A DNA stretch of 64,000 nucleotides from Yeosuana marina (GCF_011762485.1 NZ_JAAKGI010000025.1:169228-233227); one strand, 5' to 3'; positions 47,391-58,048 are shown, counted from the stretch's first letter. The notes: a model not told the origin generated them from the sequence alone. Made by a program: numbers and translations.

Positions 47391-47649
47391 TAACAATTTA
47401 GATATAGAGTTTCAAGAGGCAGTTGATAGAGTAAACGCTCATACGGAACCTTTTCCTGCCGATTTTTTATTAAGATTATACGCTTATTATAAAAAAGCAA
47501 CTAATGATTATGGGCAACCAAGCAGTAAAAAACCTATAATAAATGCTTTTAAAACAAATGCCTTGTTTCAAATAAAAGACATCACTCAGGAAGAAGCGAA
47601 GCAAACCTATATTGATCTTGTTAATACCTATTTTCTTTACAGAAAATAG
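47383..47649 (+). CDS. Acyl-CoA-binding protein
   Basis: 88 residues from the ATG inside the psd stop region (ATGACTAA overlap). The four-helix ACBP fold is seen from EFQEAVDRVNA, LLRLYAYYKKATNDYG and QEEAKQTYIDLVNTYF. These eukaryotic-looking proteins carry long-chain acyl-CoA. In Bacteroidota they are frequent. The overlap with psd suggests a shared role in lipid synthesis. Confidence 0.92.
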   Translation: MTNNNLDIEFQEAVDRVNAHTEPFPADFLLRLYAYYKKATNDYGQPSSKKPIINAFKTNALFQIKDITQEEAKQTYIDLVNTYFLYRK

Positions 47650-47667
47650 CTTATAAATTCAAGTTAT

Positions 47668-48867
47668 TTAATCTTTAAATACGGGAGTACTTTTTAAATT
47701 AATTAGCGCATCATTTTTACTATTTACAATTCTTTTTGATCGTAAGTATCTGTTTAAATTAGCTGGATCAAAATTTGGAGCATTTTTATCAACACTACTA
47801 ATTCTTACTTGTCCGGAAGAGTGAATAAACTCATTATTACCAATCCACATCCCTACATGTACTACTTTTTCTGCAGTCGAATCTGTTGCTTTTCTTCCAA
47901 AAAATAATAAATCTCCGGGAGCTAGTTTATCAAAGTTTTTGGTTTCATCCATTAATTCACCTGTATGTACCTGCTGAGATGCATCCCTTGGAATGACCAT
48001 GCCGTTTAAAAAGTAAACCGTTTTTGTAAAACCGCTACAATCAACTCCTTTGGTTGAAGTTCCTCCCCATAAATAAGGCAATCCCATTAGTTTTTTTGAT
48101 GTAGCAACTAATGATTCTGCTGTTAGCTTCGTGTTTTGTACCCAATCAGCATATAATTGTGCTTCATTTTTGTTTATGTAAGCTATTCTATTATCAGGAT
48201 ATTTTACCTTATAAAACTCATTATCTTCATCTAAAAGGACTAAAATGTCGCCAGCAACCATGTCTGAAACAACTTGAGATTTCATATCTGAGTTAGAATA
48301 CGTACTGCCAGTAATATTTGTATATATTACTTTAGGTAACGCTTTCCAAGATGACAAATCTTTTGAAGATAGCGTTACAATTCCCGCATCATCAACCCAA
48401 GCTAAATAATGATCTGGAGTTTGAATTAAAAACCAGCCTCCATCTTTTTTCAGAACATTTACAGGCGTTCCTAATAATGCTTGCGTAGCTAATTCGGCAG
48501 AATGTTTTGGATTACTTCGTAAGTTAGCAACCGAAATAGTAACTAAACCAACTGTTTTGCTTTCTAAATCTGCTGAAGGTAACATTTGAATACTGTCAAT
48601 AAAAGTAATAGCCTTTGCTTTTAATGTATCTTTTAAAGCAGTTACAGCATCGGGCAAATTACTTTCGCCTTTTAACACATAACTTTCATTTTGTTTTACA
48701 GCTTCTACATTAAATAGTGCCACACGTTTATCTGGGGCGTATTTTGTTTTAATAGCAGCAATATCTTTACTAAATATTTCTTCTTCTTTTACTCCTTCAT
48801 TTTTACAAGCCATCACAACCAATAGGATTGTAAATGGTAAAAACAATTTGATTATATTTTTATTCAT
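47668..48867 (-). CDS. NlpC/P60 (C40) family peptidase, lipoprotein
   Basis: 399 residues from the ATG at 48867 (MNKNIIKLFLPFTILLVVMA then the lipobox Cys). Two SH3-like domains precede the catalytic domain: the nucleophile Cys is in STKGVDCSGFTKTVYF and the His in VVHVGMWIGNNEFIHSSG. It cuts peptide bonds in peptidoglycan stems. The longer frame needs a TTG start and hides the signal sequence, so it is rejected. It follows valS by 58 bases. Confidence 0.9.
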   Translation of the reverse strand: MNKNIIKLFLPFTILLVVMACKNEGVKEEEIFSKDIAAIKTKYAPDKRVALFNVEAVKQNESYVLKGESNLPDAVTALKDTLKAKAITFIDSIQMLPSADLESKTVGLVTISVANLRSNPKHSAELATQALLGTPVNVLKKDGGWFLIQTPDHYLAWVDDAGIVTLSSKDLSSWKALPKVIYTNITGSTYSNSDMKSQVVSDMVAGDILVLLDEDNEFYKVKYPDNRIAYINKNEAQLYADWVQNTKLTAESLVATSKKLMGLPYLWGGTSTKGVDCSGFTKTVYFLNGMVIPRDASQQVHTGELMDETKNFDKLAPGDLLFFGRKATDSTAEKVVHVGMWIGNNEFIHSSGQVRISSVDKNAPNFDPANLNRYLRSKRIVNSKNDALINLKSTPVFKD

Positions 48868-48925
48868 TTGAAAAATGTATTTAATTAAAAAAACAATATT
48901 ACTGCGTTCCAAAATAGGAATCCAT

Positions 48926-51556
48926 TTACTTTAAACTTATTAAACTAGCTTTAAGTGTTTCGATTTTTGCTAAAGCATCGGCTTCCTTTTTCTTTTCACT
49001 CGCCACTACTTGCTCTGGTGCACCTGCAACAAAACGTTCATTAGACAGTTTCTTCTGAACTGATTTTAAAAAACCTTCTGTATAATTTAACTCGTCTGTT
49101 AATTTTTTAATTTCAGCATCAATATCAATAGCACCCGCCATTGGAATAAAATACTCATTAGATTTTACTCTGAATGTTAAAGCGCCTTCAACAGCTTCAC
49201 TCGTGTAATCAATGCTTTCAACATTACCTAATTTAATGATAACATCATCAAATGTTTTAGTAACGTTCTCATTATTAATTACTGAAAACTGAATAGCATC
49301 TTTAAAAGCTATATTCTTTTCTTTTCTAATATTTCTAATCCCTGAAATTACTTCGGAAGCAAAATCAAACTCAGATATTAAATCTTTGTCGAACTTTTTA
49401 AATTCTGGCCATTTTGAAACAATTAATGCTTCTTCGGGCGTTCTTTCTGAAATATATTGCCAAATATCTTCTGTTAAGAATGGCATAAACGGATGTAAAA
49501 CCTTTAAATTATTTTCTAAAATAGTAATCGCTTCTTGATAGGTGATTTTATCAATTGGTTTTTGATATTCTGGTTTTATCATTTCTAAAAACCATGAGCA
49601 GAAATCATTCCATATCAACTTATAGGTTTCCATTAAGGCATCACTAATACGATATTTACTAAAATGATCTTCAATAGTTAATAAGGTTTCTTGAAACTTG
49701 GCTTCAAACCATTCAATCGCTATTTTTGAAGATTCTGGTTGCTCGATATCTGCAACCTCCCAACCTTCAATCAATCTAAACGCATTCCATATTTTGTTTG
49801 CAAATCCTTTTCCTTGCTGACATAAGGCTTCGTCAAACAATAAATCGTTTCCGGCAGCAGAACTTAATAATAAACCAACACGAACACCATCGGCACCAAA
49901 TTCTTCAATTAACTTTAAAGCATCTGGTGAATTCCCCAACGATTTACTCATTTTGCGACGTTGCTTATCGCGCACCAAACCAGTTAAATACACATTTTGA
50001 AATGGTTTTTCATCGCGATATTCATAACCAGCAATAATCATTCTAGCTACCCAAAAGAATAAAATATCTGGACCGGTAACCAAATCATTGGTTGGATAGT
50101 AATAATTTATTTCTTCATTTTCAGGAAAACGAATCCCATCAAAAACGCTCATTGGCCATAACCAAGATGAAAACCAAGTATCTAGAGCATCAGTGTCTTG
50201 ACGCAAATCGCTACTTGTTAAGTCATGGTTATTAGATTTTTGTTTTGCCAATTGAAGAGATTCTTCCTTCGTTTCTGCAACTACAAAATCATCTTTCCCA
50301 TCACCATAATAGTAAGCTGGAATTTGTTGTCCCCATAATAACTGACGAGAAATATTCCAATCGCGAATATTTTCCATCCAATGACGGTAGGTGTTTTCAA
50401 ACTTTTTAGGAAACAACTTAACATCACCATCTTCTAAAACTGCTTTAATGGCTGGTTTTACCAAATCTTCCATTTTTAAAAACCACTGATCCGACAACCT
50501 TGGCTCAATAACCGCTTTGGTACGCTCGCTAGTTCCTACTTTATTTATATAATTTTCGGTTTTAACTAGATGTCCTTTTTCTTGTAATTCCTTTTGAATC
50601 TCTTTTCTAACAACAAAACGATCTTTCCCTTCATAATGTAATCCAAAACTATTTAAAGAGCCGTTATCATTAAAAATATCAATAACTTCAAGATTATGTT
50701 TATCACCTAAATTCTTATCATTTTCATCATGCGCAGGCGTTACTTTTAAACAACCTGTTCCAAATTCCATATCAACATACTCATCTTCAATAATAGGTAT
50801 AACGCGATTACAAATAGGCACAATAGCTTTTTTGCCTTTTAGTTGTTTAAATCGTTCATCATTAGGATTAATGCAAATGGCTGTATCGCCAAAAATGGTT
50901 TCAGGACGCGTAGTTGCTATGGTTAAAGTATCATTACTACCCTCAATTTTATATGACAAGTAATATAGTAACCCTTGACGCTCTTCGTGAATCACCTCTT
51001 CATCCGATAAAGTTGTTTGAGCCTCAGGATCCCAATTTACCATGCGGTAACCGCGATAAATCAAGCCTTTGTTAAATAAATCAACAAATACTTTTATAAC
51101 CGCTTCACTCATGTCATCATCCATGGTGAATTTCGTTCTATCCCAATCGCATGAACATCCCAGTTTTTTAAGTTGCTCGAGAATAACTCCACCATATTCG
51201 TGTGTCCAATCCCAAGCATGTTTTAAAAACTCATCGCGTGATAAATCATTTTTATCAATCCCTTGTTCTTTAAGTTTTGCAACTACTTTAGCTTCGGTTG
51301 CAATAGAGGCATGATCGGTTCCTGGCACCCAACATGCATTTTTTCCTTGCAAGCGTGCGCGACGAATGAGAACATCTTGAATGGTATTATTAAGCATATG
51401 CCCCATATGCAAAATACCAGTAACATTTGGTGGAGGAATTACAATGGTATATGGCTCTCTTTCATCTGGTTCTGAATGAAAATAATTATGTTTCACCCAG
51501 TAATCATACCACTTACTTTCTACCTGACTTGCATCATATTTTGATGGAATTTGCAT
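48926..51556 (-). CDS. valS: Valyl-tRNA synthetase
   Basis: 876 residues from the ATG at 51556 ([20 protein letters not shown]). HIGH motif is [20 protein letters not shown] is [11 protein letters not shown], and a coiled-coil arm ends the protein. The editing domain with [12 protein letters not shown] is present. The in-frame TTG upstream overlaps a -7 promoter box and is not a plausible start. Confidence 0.98.
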   Translation of the reverse strand: MQIPSKYDASQVESKWYDYWVKHNYFHSEPDEREPYTIVIPPPNVTGILHMGHMLNNTIQDVLIRRARLQGKNACWVPGTDHASIATEAKVVAKLKEQGIDKNDLSRDEFLKHAWDWTHEYGGVILEQLKKLGCSCDWDRTKFTMDDDMSEAVIKVFVDLFNKGLIYRGYRMVNWDPEAQTTLSDEEVIHEERQGLLYYLSYKIEGSNDTLTIATTRPETIFGDTAICINPNDERFKQLKGKKAIVPICNRVIPIIEDEYVDMEFGTGCLKVTPAHDENDKNLGDKHNLEVIDIFNDNGSLNSFGLHYEGKDRFVVRKEIQKELQEKGHLVKTENYINKVGTSERTKAVIEPRLSDQWFLKMEDLVKPAIKAVLEDGDVKLFPKKFENTYRHWMENIRDWNISRQLLWGQQIPAYYYGDGKDDFVVAETKEESLQLAKQKSNNHDLTSSDLRQDTDALDTWFSSWLWPMSVFDGIRFPENEEINYYYPTNDLVTGPDILFFWVARMIIAGYEYRDEKPFQNVYLTGLVRDKQRRKMSKSLGNSPDALKLIEEFGADGVRVGLLLSSAAGNDLLFDEALCQQGKGFANKIWNAFRLIEGWEVADIEQPESSKIAIEWFEAKFQETLLTIEDHFSKYRISDALMETYKLIWNDFCSWFLEMIKPEYQKPIDKITYQEAITILENNLKVLHPFMPFLTEDIWQYISERTPEEALIVSKWPEFKKFDKDLISEFDFASEVISGIRNIRKEKNIAFKDAIQFSVINNENVTKTFDDVIIKLGNVESIDYTSEAVEGALTFRVKSNEYFIPMAGAIDIDAEIKKLTDELNYTEGFLKSVQKKLSNERFVAGAPEQVVASEKKKEADALAKIETLKASLISLK

Positions 51557-51586
51557 ACTTTGGAATAGTTTTTGAACATTGATTTG

Positions 51587-51594
51587 CAAAAGTA
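51587..51594 (-). promoter_or_regulatory. -7 promoter element of valS
   Basis: TACTTTTG followed by CA on the minus strand, 30 bases before the valS ATG. It covers the alternative TTG start and so supports the ATG. Confidence 0.5.
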
Positions 51595-51737
51595 CTCATA
51601 TTTCTTTTTCTATGAAAGCATGTAAGAGGCATTGATAAAATGATTGTTAGTTGATTTGTTAACAAACATGTATTTCATCTAGTTTTTTTGCGTGTTGTAG
51701 AAAAAGTAAGTATGTTTACGTACAATTTAAAATTTAA

Positions 51738-52166
51738 ATGATGAAAAAAATAATTACTATTTTATTTATTGGATTAGTAAGTTTTTCGATAAATGCACAA
51801 GAGAAAACTGCAAAAATTGAGTTTAAATCAGACACAATAGACTATGGAACCATTGAAAAAGGATCCAATGGCTTACGTGTTTTTGAGTTTACCAATACAG
51901 GTGATGCTCCTCTTATAATTTCCAGAGTAACATCTAGTTGTGGATGTACTGTTCCTACTTGGACAAGAGAAGCCGTTTTACCTGGTAAAAAAGGTGAAGT
52001 TCAAGTAAAATACGACACGAACAGAGTCAATCCTATAAGAAAAACAATTACGGTTATTTCTAATGCAGAGACCCCAACTGTTGCCTTAAAAATAAAAGGT
52101 GAAGTTATTGATTCTAGTAAAGAAAGTATTCTTGAAAAAAAAGATAAAAGTCTTGTTGAACAATAA
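51738..52166 (+). CDS. DUF1573 domain protein, secreted
   Basis: 142 residues. Signal peptide MMKKIITILFIGLVSFSINA with cleavage before QEK. The DUF1573 part is an immunoglobulin-like fold recognised from FEFTNTGDAPLIISRVTSSC and GCTVPTW. The family is widespread in Bacteroidota envelopes and its role is unknown. It is transcribed alone and ends at a perfect palindromic terminator. Confidence 0.9.
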   Translation: MMKKIITILFIGLVSFSINAQEKTAKIEFKSDTIDYGTIEKGSNGLRVFEFTNTGDAPLIISRVTSSCGCTVPTWTREAVLPGKKGEVQVKYDTNRVNPIRKTITVISNAETPTVALKIKGEVIDSSKESILEKKDKSLVEQ

Positions 52167-52185
52167 TACAAGATATAGATAATTT

Positions 52186-52225
52186 AAAAAAGACCTAAAA
52201 CAATGCATTGTTTTAGGTCTTTTTT
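52186..52225. terminator. Bidirectional terminator, perfect 20-bp palindrome
   Basis: Bases 52186-52205 are the exact reverse complement of 52206-52225, with A and T runs at the ends. It serves the convergent DUF1573 and aspartyl protease genes, overlapping the stop region of the latter. Confidence 0.9.
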
Positions 52226-53561
52226 ATTGAAATAAGTTTTCTAACTGAAAATATACCGTAAACACTCTACTGTTTCGTTCAACTACTAATTTTATTCTTG
52301 TTCCCTCTTTATCATAAAATTTTTTCATTAAATCTTGTAAATTATATTTGTGCGCAGCTTTTCCATTAACACTTAAAACAACATCTCCTAGTTGTAATCC
52401 TACTCTTTCTGCGGGAGAATCTTTTCTAAGTTCAACAATAGTATAAACTGGTTCTAGAAAAGATTCATAACTAGGACTAAGAATTATACTGTTCATTTCA
52501 TTAGTCCCTTTAACTGTCCCTCTATTGTTTCGATTAAAATTAAAGTCTACTATCTTCACAGTCCTTACTCCATCATGAGCTAATTCAATGCCACTTTTAT
52601 TGTAACCAAATTCTTGTCTATATAAGCTATTCTTTTTCAAAACAATAATAGCTTTTTGATAATCCAATATCATATTGAAACGTTTTAAAACATTACCCGC
52701 TAAACTTCCATTTCTATCTTTATTTTTTTTCGCAAACGAAATTGAAGAAGAATCTGGAAACGCTACATTAGCGTTTTTTAGCACAAACCTATTTAATGAG
52801 AACTCATCAAGTTTAGATCGTTTACCGTAAACACTTCCGCTTAAACCGTGACCCAGAAAATCATAAAAATACTTTTCATCATTCTTTATACCTAATTCTT
52901 CATCTTCAAACAACCATAAAGCATCACTTCCTCCTGAATCAATCAGCAATTTTACTGGTATGCTTTTACTATTAATTTTAACATGAGCATTTAGATATGG
53001 CTTATTATTATAAAACTCTAAATTAAGCGTTTCGCATTTCTTGCATTTTCTATATCGGTATTTCTCAGATTCAGTTAATCTTATAAATTTTCTTGAATAA
53101 TTAATCTCAACTACCAAATCTTTAAACAAATCGTAACCAATTATCCCGTGAACGGAGATCCCTAATCTTGGAGCAAAATTGATTTTATCATTAGTTATTG
53201 CAAATAATTCATGCTGTACCTTAATTGCATCACCTATTTTGAATTTATTGTTTCTTGACTTTAGAGCTTCTAAAGATTCTCCTTCACCCAAACCCCTTAA
53301 ATAAACAGGTTCGGTATCCCTAATTTTTAAGGAATCTGATAGATTCAAATAATTAAAAAGAATTGTTTTACTTACGCCCGTATCTAAAATAAAAGCTAAT
53401 TCAACATCATTAAGTTCTACTGGAATAATGATTAAATTATTAATTAACTTAAAATGTACTTTATCAGATTTTTTTAAATTATTAACTACAAATTTACCTT
53501 GAGAAAATATAGAATCATTAAACCATACAAACAACACAAATATGATTAGTACTTTTTTCAT
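52224..53561 (-). CDS. Secreted retropepsin-like aspartyl protease with PDZ domain
   Basis: 445 residues from the ATG at 53561, which exposes a signal peptide (MKKVLIIFVLFVWFNDSIFS). Two retropepsin-like halves follow: the first has FILDTGVSKTILF and the second LLIDSGGSDALWLF, so both catalytic aspartates are present on one chain. A PDZ domain closes the protein (VGLQLGDVVLSVNGKAAHKY). A CxxC pair, YRKCKKCETLN, lies between. It should act in the periplasm or at the surface on protein substrates. The upstream frame adds a non-signal extension and is unlikely. Confidence 0.85.
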   Translation of the reverse strand: MKKVLIIFVLFVWFNDSIFSQGKFVVNNLKKSDKVHFKLINNLIIIPVELNDVELAFILDTGVSKTILFNYLNLSDSLKIRDTEPVYLRGLGEGESLEALKSRNNKFKIGDAIKVQHELFAITNDKINFAPRLGISVHGIIGYDLFKDLVVEINYSRKFIRLTESEKYRYRKCKKCETLNLEFYNNKPYLNAHVKINSKSIPVKLLIDSGGSDALWLFEDEELGIKNDEKYFYDFLGHGLSGSVYGKRSKLDEFSLNRFVLKNANVAFPDSSSISFAKKNKDRNGSLAGNVLKRFNMILDYQKAIIVLKKNSLYRQEFGYNKSGIELAHDGVRTVKIVDFNFNRNNRGTVKGTNEMNSIILSPSYESFLEPVYTIVELRKDSPAERVGLQLGDVVLSVNGKAAHKYNLQDLMKKFYDKEGTRIKLVVERNSRVFTVYFQLENLFQ

Positions 53562-53685
53562 AAAACAATAGTTCTTAATGGTCTCTATGAATTTACAAAT
53601 CCTTTTCATCATTGCTTCAATTATGCTCGTTTTTTAAATAAACTTTAAGATAATTTTCTCAACTTTGTATCAAAATTTATAATAA

Positions 53686-54876
53686 ATGCCAAAAATTTCA
53701 AGCAAAGGACAATCAATGCCCCAATCACCAATTAGAAAATTGGTACCATATGTTGAAAATGCATACAAACAGGGCAAAACTGTTTATTATTTAAATATAG
53801 GTCAGCCTGATATAAAAACACCCGAAATAGCATTAGATGCTGTTAAAACACATTCTTTAGAGATTTTAGCCTATACAAGGTCTGAAGGGTCTGAAGAATA
53901 CCGAAAAAAAATAGCTAATTATTATCATAAAAAAGATATTGAGGTAACACATGAAAATATTATTGTAACTACAGGTGGTAGTGAGGCTTTATTATTTGCT
54001 TTCGGTAGCATTATGGATTCTGACGATGAAATTATCATTCCGGAGCCTTTTTATGCAAATTATAATGGTTTTTCTGTGGCATCAGGTATCAATATTGTTC
54101 CTGTTATTTCTAAAATTGACGATGATTTTGCCTTACCTCCCATTGAAGAGTTTGAAAAACTAATTACACCTAAAACGAAGGCTATTCTAATCTGCAATCC
54201 AGGAAATCCAACAGGTTATTTATATTCTAAAGAAGAGATTAAGCAACTGGCAGATCTTGTAAAAAAACATGATTTGTTTATAATTGCTGATGAAGTATAT
54301 AGAGAGTTTGCCTATGATGGTATTTCTCATTATTCAATTATGCAAGAAGAAGGTTTAGGAGAGCATGCCATCATGATTGACTCTGTTTCAAAACGCTATA
54401 GTATGTGTGGTGCAAGAATAGGCTGTTTGGTCTCAAAAAACGAAGCTGTCATTCAAACGGCATTAAAATTTGCTCAGGCCAGACTTAGTCCACCAACATT
54501 CGCGCAAATAGCAAGTGAAGCCGCCCTTGAAACGCCTCAAAGTTATTTTGATGAAGTTATAGAAGAATATGTTGACAGAAGAAACACATTAATAACTGAA
54601 TTACAAAAAATTGAGGGTGTTAAAGTAGCAAAACCAAATGGAGCCTTTTATTGTATAGCAGAATTACCTATTAAAAATTCTGATGATTTTGCTCAATGGC
54701 TTTTGGAACATTACGACCATAACGGGGAAACTGTTATGGTAGCGCCAGCAGCAGGATTTTATTCAACTCCTGGCGTTGGTTTAAACCAAATTAGAATTGC
54801 ATACGTACTTAAAAAAGAGAGTTTAATAAAAGCAGTTAATATTATTAAAGAAGCATTAAAGGTCTATAAAGATTAA
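53686..54876 (+). CDS. Pyridoxal phosphate-dependent aminotransferase, class I/II (aspartate aminotransferase type)
   Basis: 396 residues. The PLP lysine is in SVSKRYSMCGARIGCL and the cofactor-binding Asn/Asp are in CNPGNPTGY and IIADEVYREF. The reaction is transamination of an amino acid such as aspartate, but substrate is not fixed by sequence. The stop overlaps the murB ATG by one base (TAATG). Confidence 0.93.
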   Translation: MPKISSKGQSMPQSPIRKLVPYVENAYKQGKTVYYLNIGQPDIKTPEIALDAVKTHSLEILAYTRSEGSEEYRKKIANYYHKKDIEVTHENIIVTTGGSEALLFAFGSIMDSDDEIIIPEPFYANYNGFSVASGINIVPVISKIDDDFALPPIEEFEKLITPKTKAILICNPGNPTGYLYSKEEIKQLADLVKKHDLFIIADEVYREFAYDGISHYSIMQEEGLGEHAIMIDSVSKRYSMCGARIGCLVSKNEAVIQTALKFAQARLSPPTFAQIASEAALETPQSYFDEVIEEYVDRRNTLITELQKIEGVKVAKPNGAFYCIAELPIKNSDDFAQWLLEHYDHNGETVMVAPAAGFYSTPGVGLNQIRIAYVLKKESLIKAVNIIKEALKVYKD

Positions 54877-55889
54877 TGCAGATCCAACATAACATATCAC
54901 TAAAACCCTATAACACATTTGGTATTGATGCAACTGCCAAACATTTTGTTTCAGTTTCAAATAGTGATCAATTGAAATCTGTTTTAAGTTTAAAAGAGTA
55001 TCCTAACAAGCTAATTTTGGGTGGTGGCAGTAATATGTTACTCACTAAAAATCAAGATAAATTGGTTATTCATATAAACTTAAAAGGCATAGAAATTCTT
55101 TCTGAAGATGAAGACTTTGCCATAGTAAAAGCTAATGCAGGTGAAAATTGGCATGAATTTGTCCTTTGGTGTATGGCTAATAATTTTGGTGGTATTGAAA
55201 ATTTATCATTAATTCCTGGAAATGTTGGCACATCTCCAATCCAAAATATTGGCGCGTATGGTGTGGAATTAAAAGACCATTTTGTTTCCTGTGAAGCCTT
55301 ATCACTAACAACATTAGAAACGCATACATTCACAAAACCAGATTGTCAATTTGGCTACAGAGATTCTATTTTTAAACGACAAGAAAAAGAAAAACACATC
55401 ATAACTAGTGTTACTTTTAAATTCACAAAACGCAACCACATTTTAAACACTAACTACGGTACTATTTCATCAGAACTAGAATCAATGGGTATTAAAAACC
55501 CTACTATACAAGATATTTCTAAAGCCGTAATATCCATAAGAGAGAGCAAACTACCAAATCCAAAAGATATCGGAAATAGCGGTAGTTTCTTTAAAAATCC
55601 AGTTATTACCAACAAGCAATTTGAAACCTTATTACTAAACTTCCCTGAGGCACCAAGCTACTCGGTTTCAGAAAACGAAGTTAAAATCCCTGCGGGATGG
55701 CTTATAGAAAAAGCTGGTTTTAAAGGAAAGCGTTTTGGGAACTATGGTGTCCATAAAAACCAAGCACTCGTTTTAGTTAACTACGGACAAGCTCAAGGTT
55801 CTGATATTTTAAAACTTTCAAAATTAATTCAAAAAACCGTTTTACGTATTTTTAATATTTCAATTGAAGCCGAAGTAAATATTATTTAA
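54876..55889 (+). CDS. murB: UDP-N-acetylenolpyruvoylglucosamine reductase
   Basis: 337 residues, type I like E. coli MurB. FAD-binding LILGGGSNMLLT, SLIPGNVGTSPIQNIGAYGV, and the catalytic Ser region GNSGSFFKNPV are present. It completes UDP-MurNAc synthesis. It is translationally linked to the aminotransferase upstream. Confidence 0.96.
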   Translation: MQIQHNISLKPYNTFGIDATAKHFVSVSNSDQLKSVLSLKEYPNKLILGGGSNMLLTKNQDKLVIHINLKGIEILSEDEDFAIVKANAGENWHEFVLWCMANNFGGIENLSLIPGNVGTSPIQNIGAYGVELKDHFVSCEALSLTTLETHTFTKPDCQFGYRDSIFKRQEKEKHIITSVTFKFTKRNHILNTNYGTISSELESMGIKNPTIQDISKAVISIRESKLPNPKDIGNSGSFFKNPVITNKQFETLLLNFPEAPSYSVSENEVKIPAGWLIEKAGFKGKRFGNYGVHKNQALVLVNYGQAQGSDILKLSKLIQKTVLRIFNISIEAEVNII

Positions 55890-55904
55890 TTTGAAATAAA
55901 AATC

Positions 55905-55912
55905 TAACTTTG
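55905..55912 (+). promoter_or_regulatory. -7 promoter element of the ECF sigma/anti-sigma pair
   Basis: TAACTTTG, about 48 bases before the sigma gene start. The nearest TTG is only 11 bases upstream, so the -33 element is missing. Confidence 0.45.
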
Positions 55913-55959
55913 AAGCTTTTAAAGTATTATATTAACTTATAATTTAAACACAACGCATC

Positions 55960-56490
55960 TTGATTTCACCAATAGAAACTGAAATAGTAAGTTTACTTGA
56001 GAAGGGCGACAAAAAAGCTATAACCCTCTTATACGAGTATTATTCTGACTCCATTTATGGAGTTATTTTGAAGATTATTTCTGACGAAGATGTTGCTCAA
56101 GATGTTCTTCAGGAAAGTTTTGTTAAAATCTGGAAAAACTCAAAAAAGTATGATGCAAGTAAAGCTAAATTATTTACATGGCTTTACAGGATTGCCTACA
56201 ATACGGCTATTGATAAGGTTAGATCTTTTAAAAATAAAAACGATAAAGAAGTCCAAATTGAAACATCATCCGTATATAGAATAACATCAAACGAATTAAA
56301 TCAAGACGTATTAGACATTCAAAAGCACTTAAGTACTTTAGATGAAAAATACCAAATAGTTATAAATGCCCTCTTTTTTGAAGGCATGACACAACAAGAA
56401 GCAAGTGAAGAATTAGATATTCCACTTGGAACAATAAAATCGAGATTAAAAATTGGATTACGTGAACTGAAAAAAATTTACAATCCTTAA
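55960..56490 (+). CDS. ECF-type RNA polymerase sigma factor
   Basis: 176 residues. Region 2 holds EDVAQDVLQESFVKIWKNSK and FTWLYRIAYNTAIDKVRSFK. Region 4 holds MTQQEASEELDIPLGTIKSR. The start codon must be TTG (55960): the frame is closed by a stop five codons upstream and contains no ATG or GTG before ISPIETE. It is paired with the anti-sigma gene 12 bases downstream. Confidence 0.92.
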   Translation: MISPIETEIVSLLEKGDKKAITLLYEYYSDSIYGVILKIISDEDVAQDVLQESFVKIWKNSKKYDASKAKLFTWLYRIAYNTAIDKVRSFKNKNDKEVQIETSSVYRITSNELNQDVLDIQKHLSTLDEKYQIVINALFFEGMTQQEASEELDIPLGTIKSRLKIGLRELKKIYNP

Positions 56491-56501
56491 TAAAAATAGT
56501 C

Positions 56502-57290
56502 ATGAATGAAAAAATAATTACTTTTTTAAATTCTGGCCTATTAGAAAAATATCTATTAGGAGAAACTTCTTCTGAAGAAACTAAACAAGTTGAAACCTAT
56601 ATTTCAAGACATCCAGAAGTCGAGAACGCATACAACACCTTGCAATTTAACTTAGAAATAGTTGCAAAAAGCAATGCTGTTGAAGCTCCAAAAAATATAT
56701 TAAATAATATTTTAGAAGAGCTTGATGAGAAGCCTGTAATAAAGATGAATGCTAGCAAAAAATATAAAAAGTGGCATAAGCTTAGTATTGCCGCTAGTAT
56801 TGCAGCCTTAATTTTTGCAGGACAGTCATTTTATCTTCATATTAAGAACCAAAAACTATCAGAAGAAAATCAAGTGGTAGTCGATGAGATTTTTGATTTA
56901 CGAAGTGATATTCAAAATAACAATAAGAAATTGGATGATATTATGCATCAGTTTAAACAGCTTAACGACCCAGAAACGTATAAATACATTATGCAGGGAA
57001 ATAGTCGAGCTAAAAATTTAAAAACAGTTGCCTATATAAATCCTAAAGAGAAAACATCGATGATTGATGTGGTGTCTTTACCTCAATTGCCAAAAGAACA
57101 GTGTTACCAAATATGGGCAGAATTACAAGGTAAAATGGTGAGTTTAGGAATTTTGAGTGAAACAGATAGACAACTAAGAGCCATTCCGTATACCGAAGAT
57201 GCTCTTGGTTTAAATATTACTATTGAACCTAAAGGAGGAAATACAGTTGCTTCATTGGAAAACTCAGTAGCAGAAATTCAATTAAAATAG
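56502..57290 (+). CDS. Anti-sigma factor (RskA-like)
   Basis: 262 residues. The N-terminal cytoplasmic part LLEKYLLGETSSEETKQVET resembles a sigma-binding zinc-less anti-sigma domain. One span (about residues 90-106, LSIAASIAALIFAGQSFYL) and a coiled-coil linker follow. The external C-terminal domain has the RskA pattern DVVSLPQLPKEQCYQIWAEL. It should hold the upstream ECF factor at the membrane until a signal releases it. Confidence 0.88.
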   Translation: MNEKIITFLNSGLLEKYLLGETSSEETKQVETYISRHPEVENAYNTLQFNLEIVAKSNAVEAPKNILNNILEELDEKPVIKMNASKKYKKWHKLSIAASIAALIFAGQSFYLHIKNQKLSEENQVVVDEIFDLRSDIQNNNKKLDDIMHQFKQLNDPETYKYIMQGNSRAKNLKTVAYINPKEKTSMIDVVSLPQLPKEQCYQIWAELQGKMVSLGILSETDRQLRAIPYTEDALGLNITIEPKGGNTVASLENSVAEIQLK

Positions 57291-57307
57291 ATTAATAGCA
57301 CGTATTA

Positions 57308-57345
57308 AAAAAAGCCTCATTTTAAGTTTAAAATGAGGCTTTTTT
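57308..57345. terminator. Bidirectional terminator, perfect 18-bp stem
   Basis: Bases 57308-57325 pair exactly with 57328-57345 around GT. A and T runs at both ends allow use by the anti-sigma gene and the convergent aquaporin gene. Confidence 0.88.
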
Positions 57346-57361
57346 GATTATAAATAATTAT

Positions 57362-58048
57362 TTATTCTTTATCAAAAAGTGCTTTATGGATAAGACCAGC
57401 TACTATAGCACCAGCTATTGGAGCAACCCAAAATAGCCATAACTGACTGGTAAATTCTCCTCCTGCAAATAATGCCTGACTTGTTGATCTGGCTGGATTA
57501 ACAGAGGTGTTTGTTATTGGTATGCTTATTAAATGTATTAAAGTTAAACCCAAACCAATGGCTATTGGAGCAAATCCTTTTGGAGCTCTTTCATTAGTGC
57601 TTCCTAATATAATTAATAAGAAAAATGCAGTTAATAAAAACTCTGCCACTAAAGCAGACGTCATTGAATAGCCTCCTGGAGATAAATCACCATATCCGTT
57701 AGCAGCAAAACCACCAATATCTACGAAATCAGATTTTCCAGATACAATTAAATATAAACCACCTGCAGCAGCAATAGCTCCAATTAATTGGGCTATAATA
57801 TACCCCAATAAATCTTTTCCTTCAAACTTACCACCTGCCCATAAACCAAGAGATACGGCAGGATTAAAATGTGCGCCAGAGATATGTCCTACAGCAAAAG
57901 CCATAGTTAATACCGTAAGACCAAATGCCAACGCTACACCAGCAAAACCAATTCCTAATTCTGGAAAAGCAGCTGCGAAAATTGCACTTCCACAGCCTCC
58001 AAAAACAAGCCAAAACGTTCCGAAGAACTCTGCAAATAATTTTTTCAT
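57362..58048 (-). CDS. aqpZ: Aquaporin (MIP family, AqpZ type)
   Basis: 228 residues and six spans, with both pore motifs: HFNPAVSLG (first NPA) and [10 protein letters not shown] (second NPA with the selectivity Arg). The His in the second half and short loops fit a water-selective channel rather than a glycerol facilitator. It is transcribed alone. Confidence 0.93.
   Translation of the reverse strand: MKKLFAEFFGTFWLVFGGCGSAIFAAAFPELGIGFAGVALAFGLTVLTMAFAVGHISGAHFNPAVSLGLWAGGKFEGKDLLGYIIAQLIGAIAAAGGLYLIVSGKSDFVDIGGFAANGYGDLSPGGYSMTSALVAEFLLTAFFLLIILGSTNERAPKGFAPIAIGLGLTLIHLISIPITNTSVNPARSTSQALFAGGEFTSQLWLFWVAPIAGAIVAGLIHKALFDKE

Noticed and set aside
51557..51589. TTG start for valS, 11 codons upstream of the ATG
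   Set aside because: The TTG falls in the -7 element TACTTTTG, so it is probably not transcribed.
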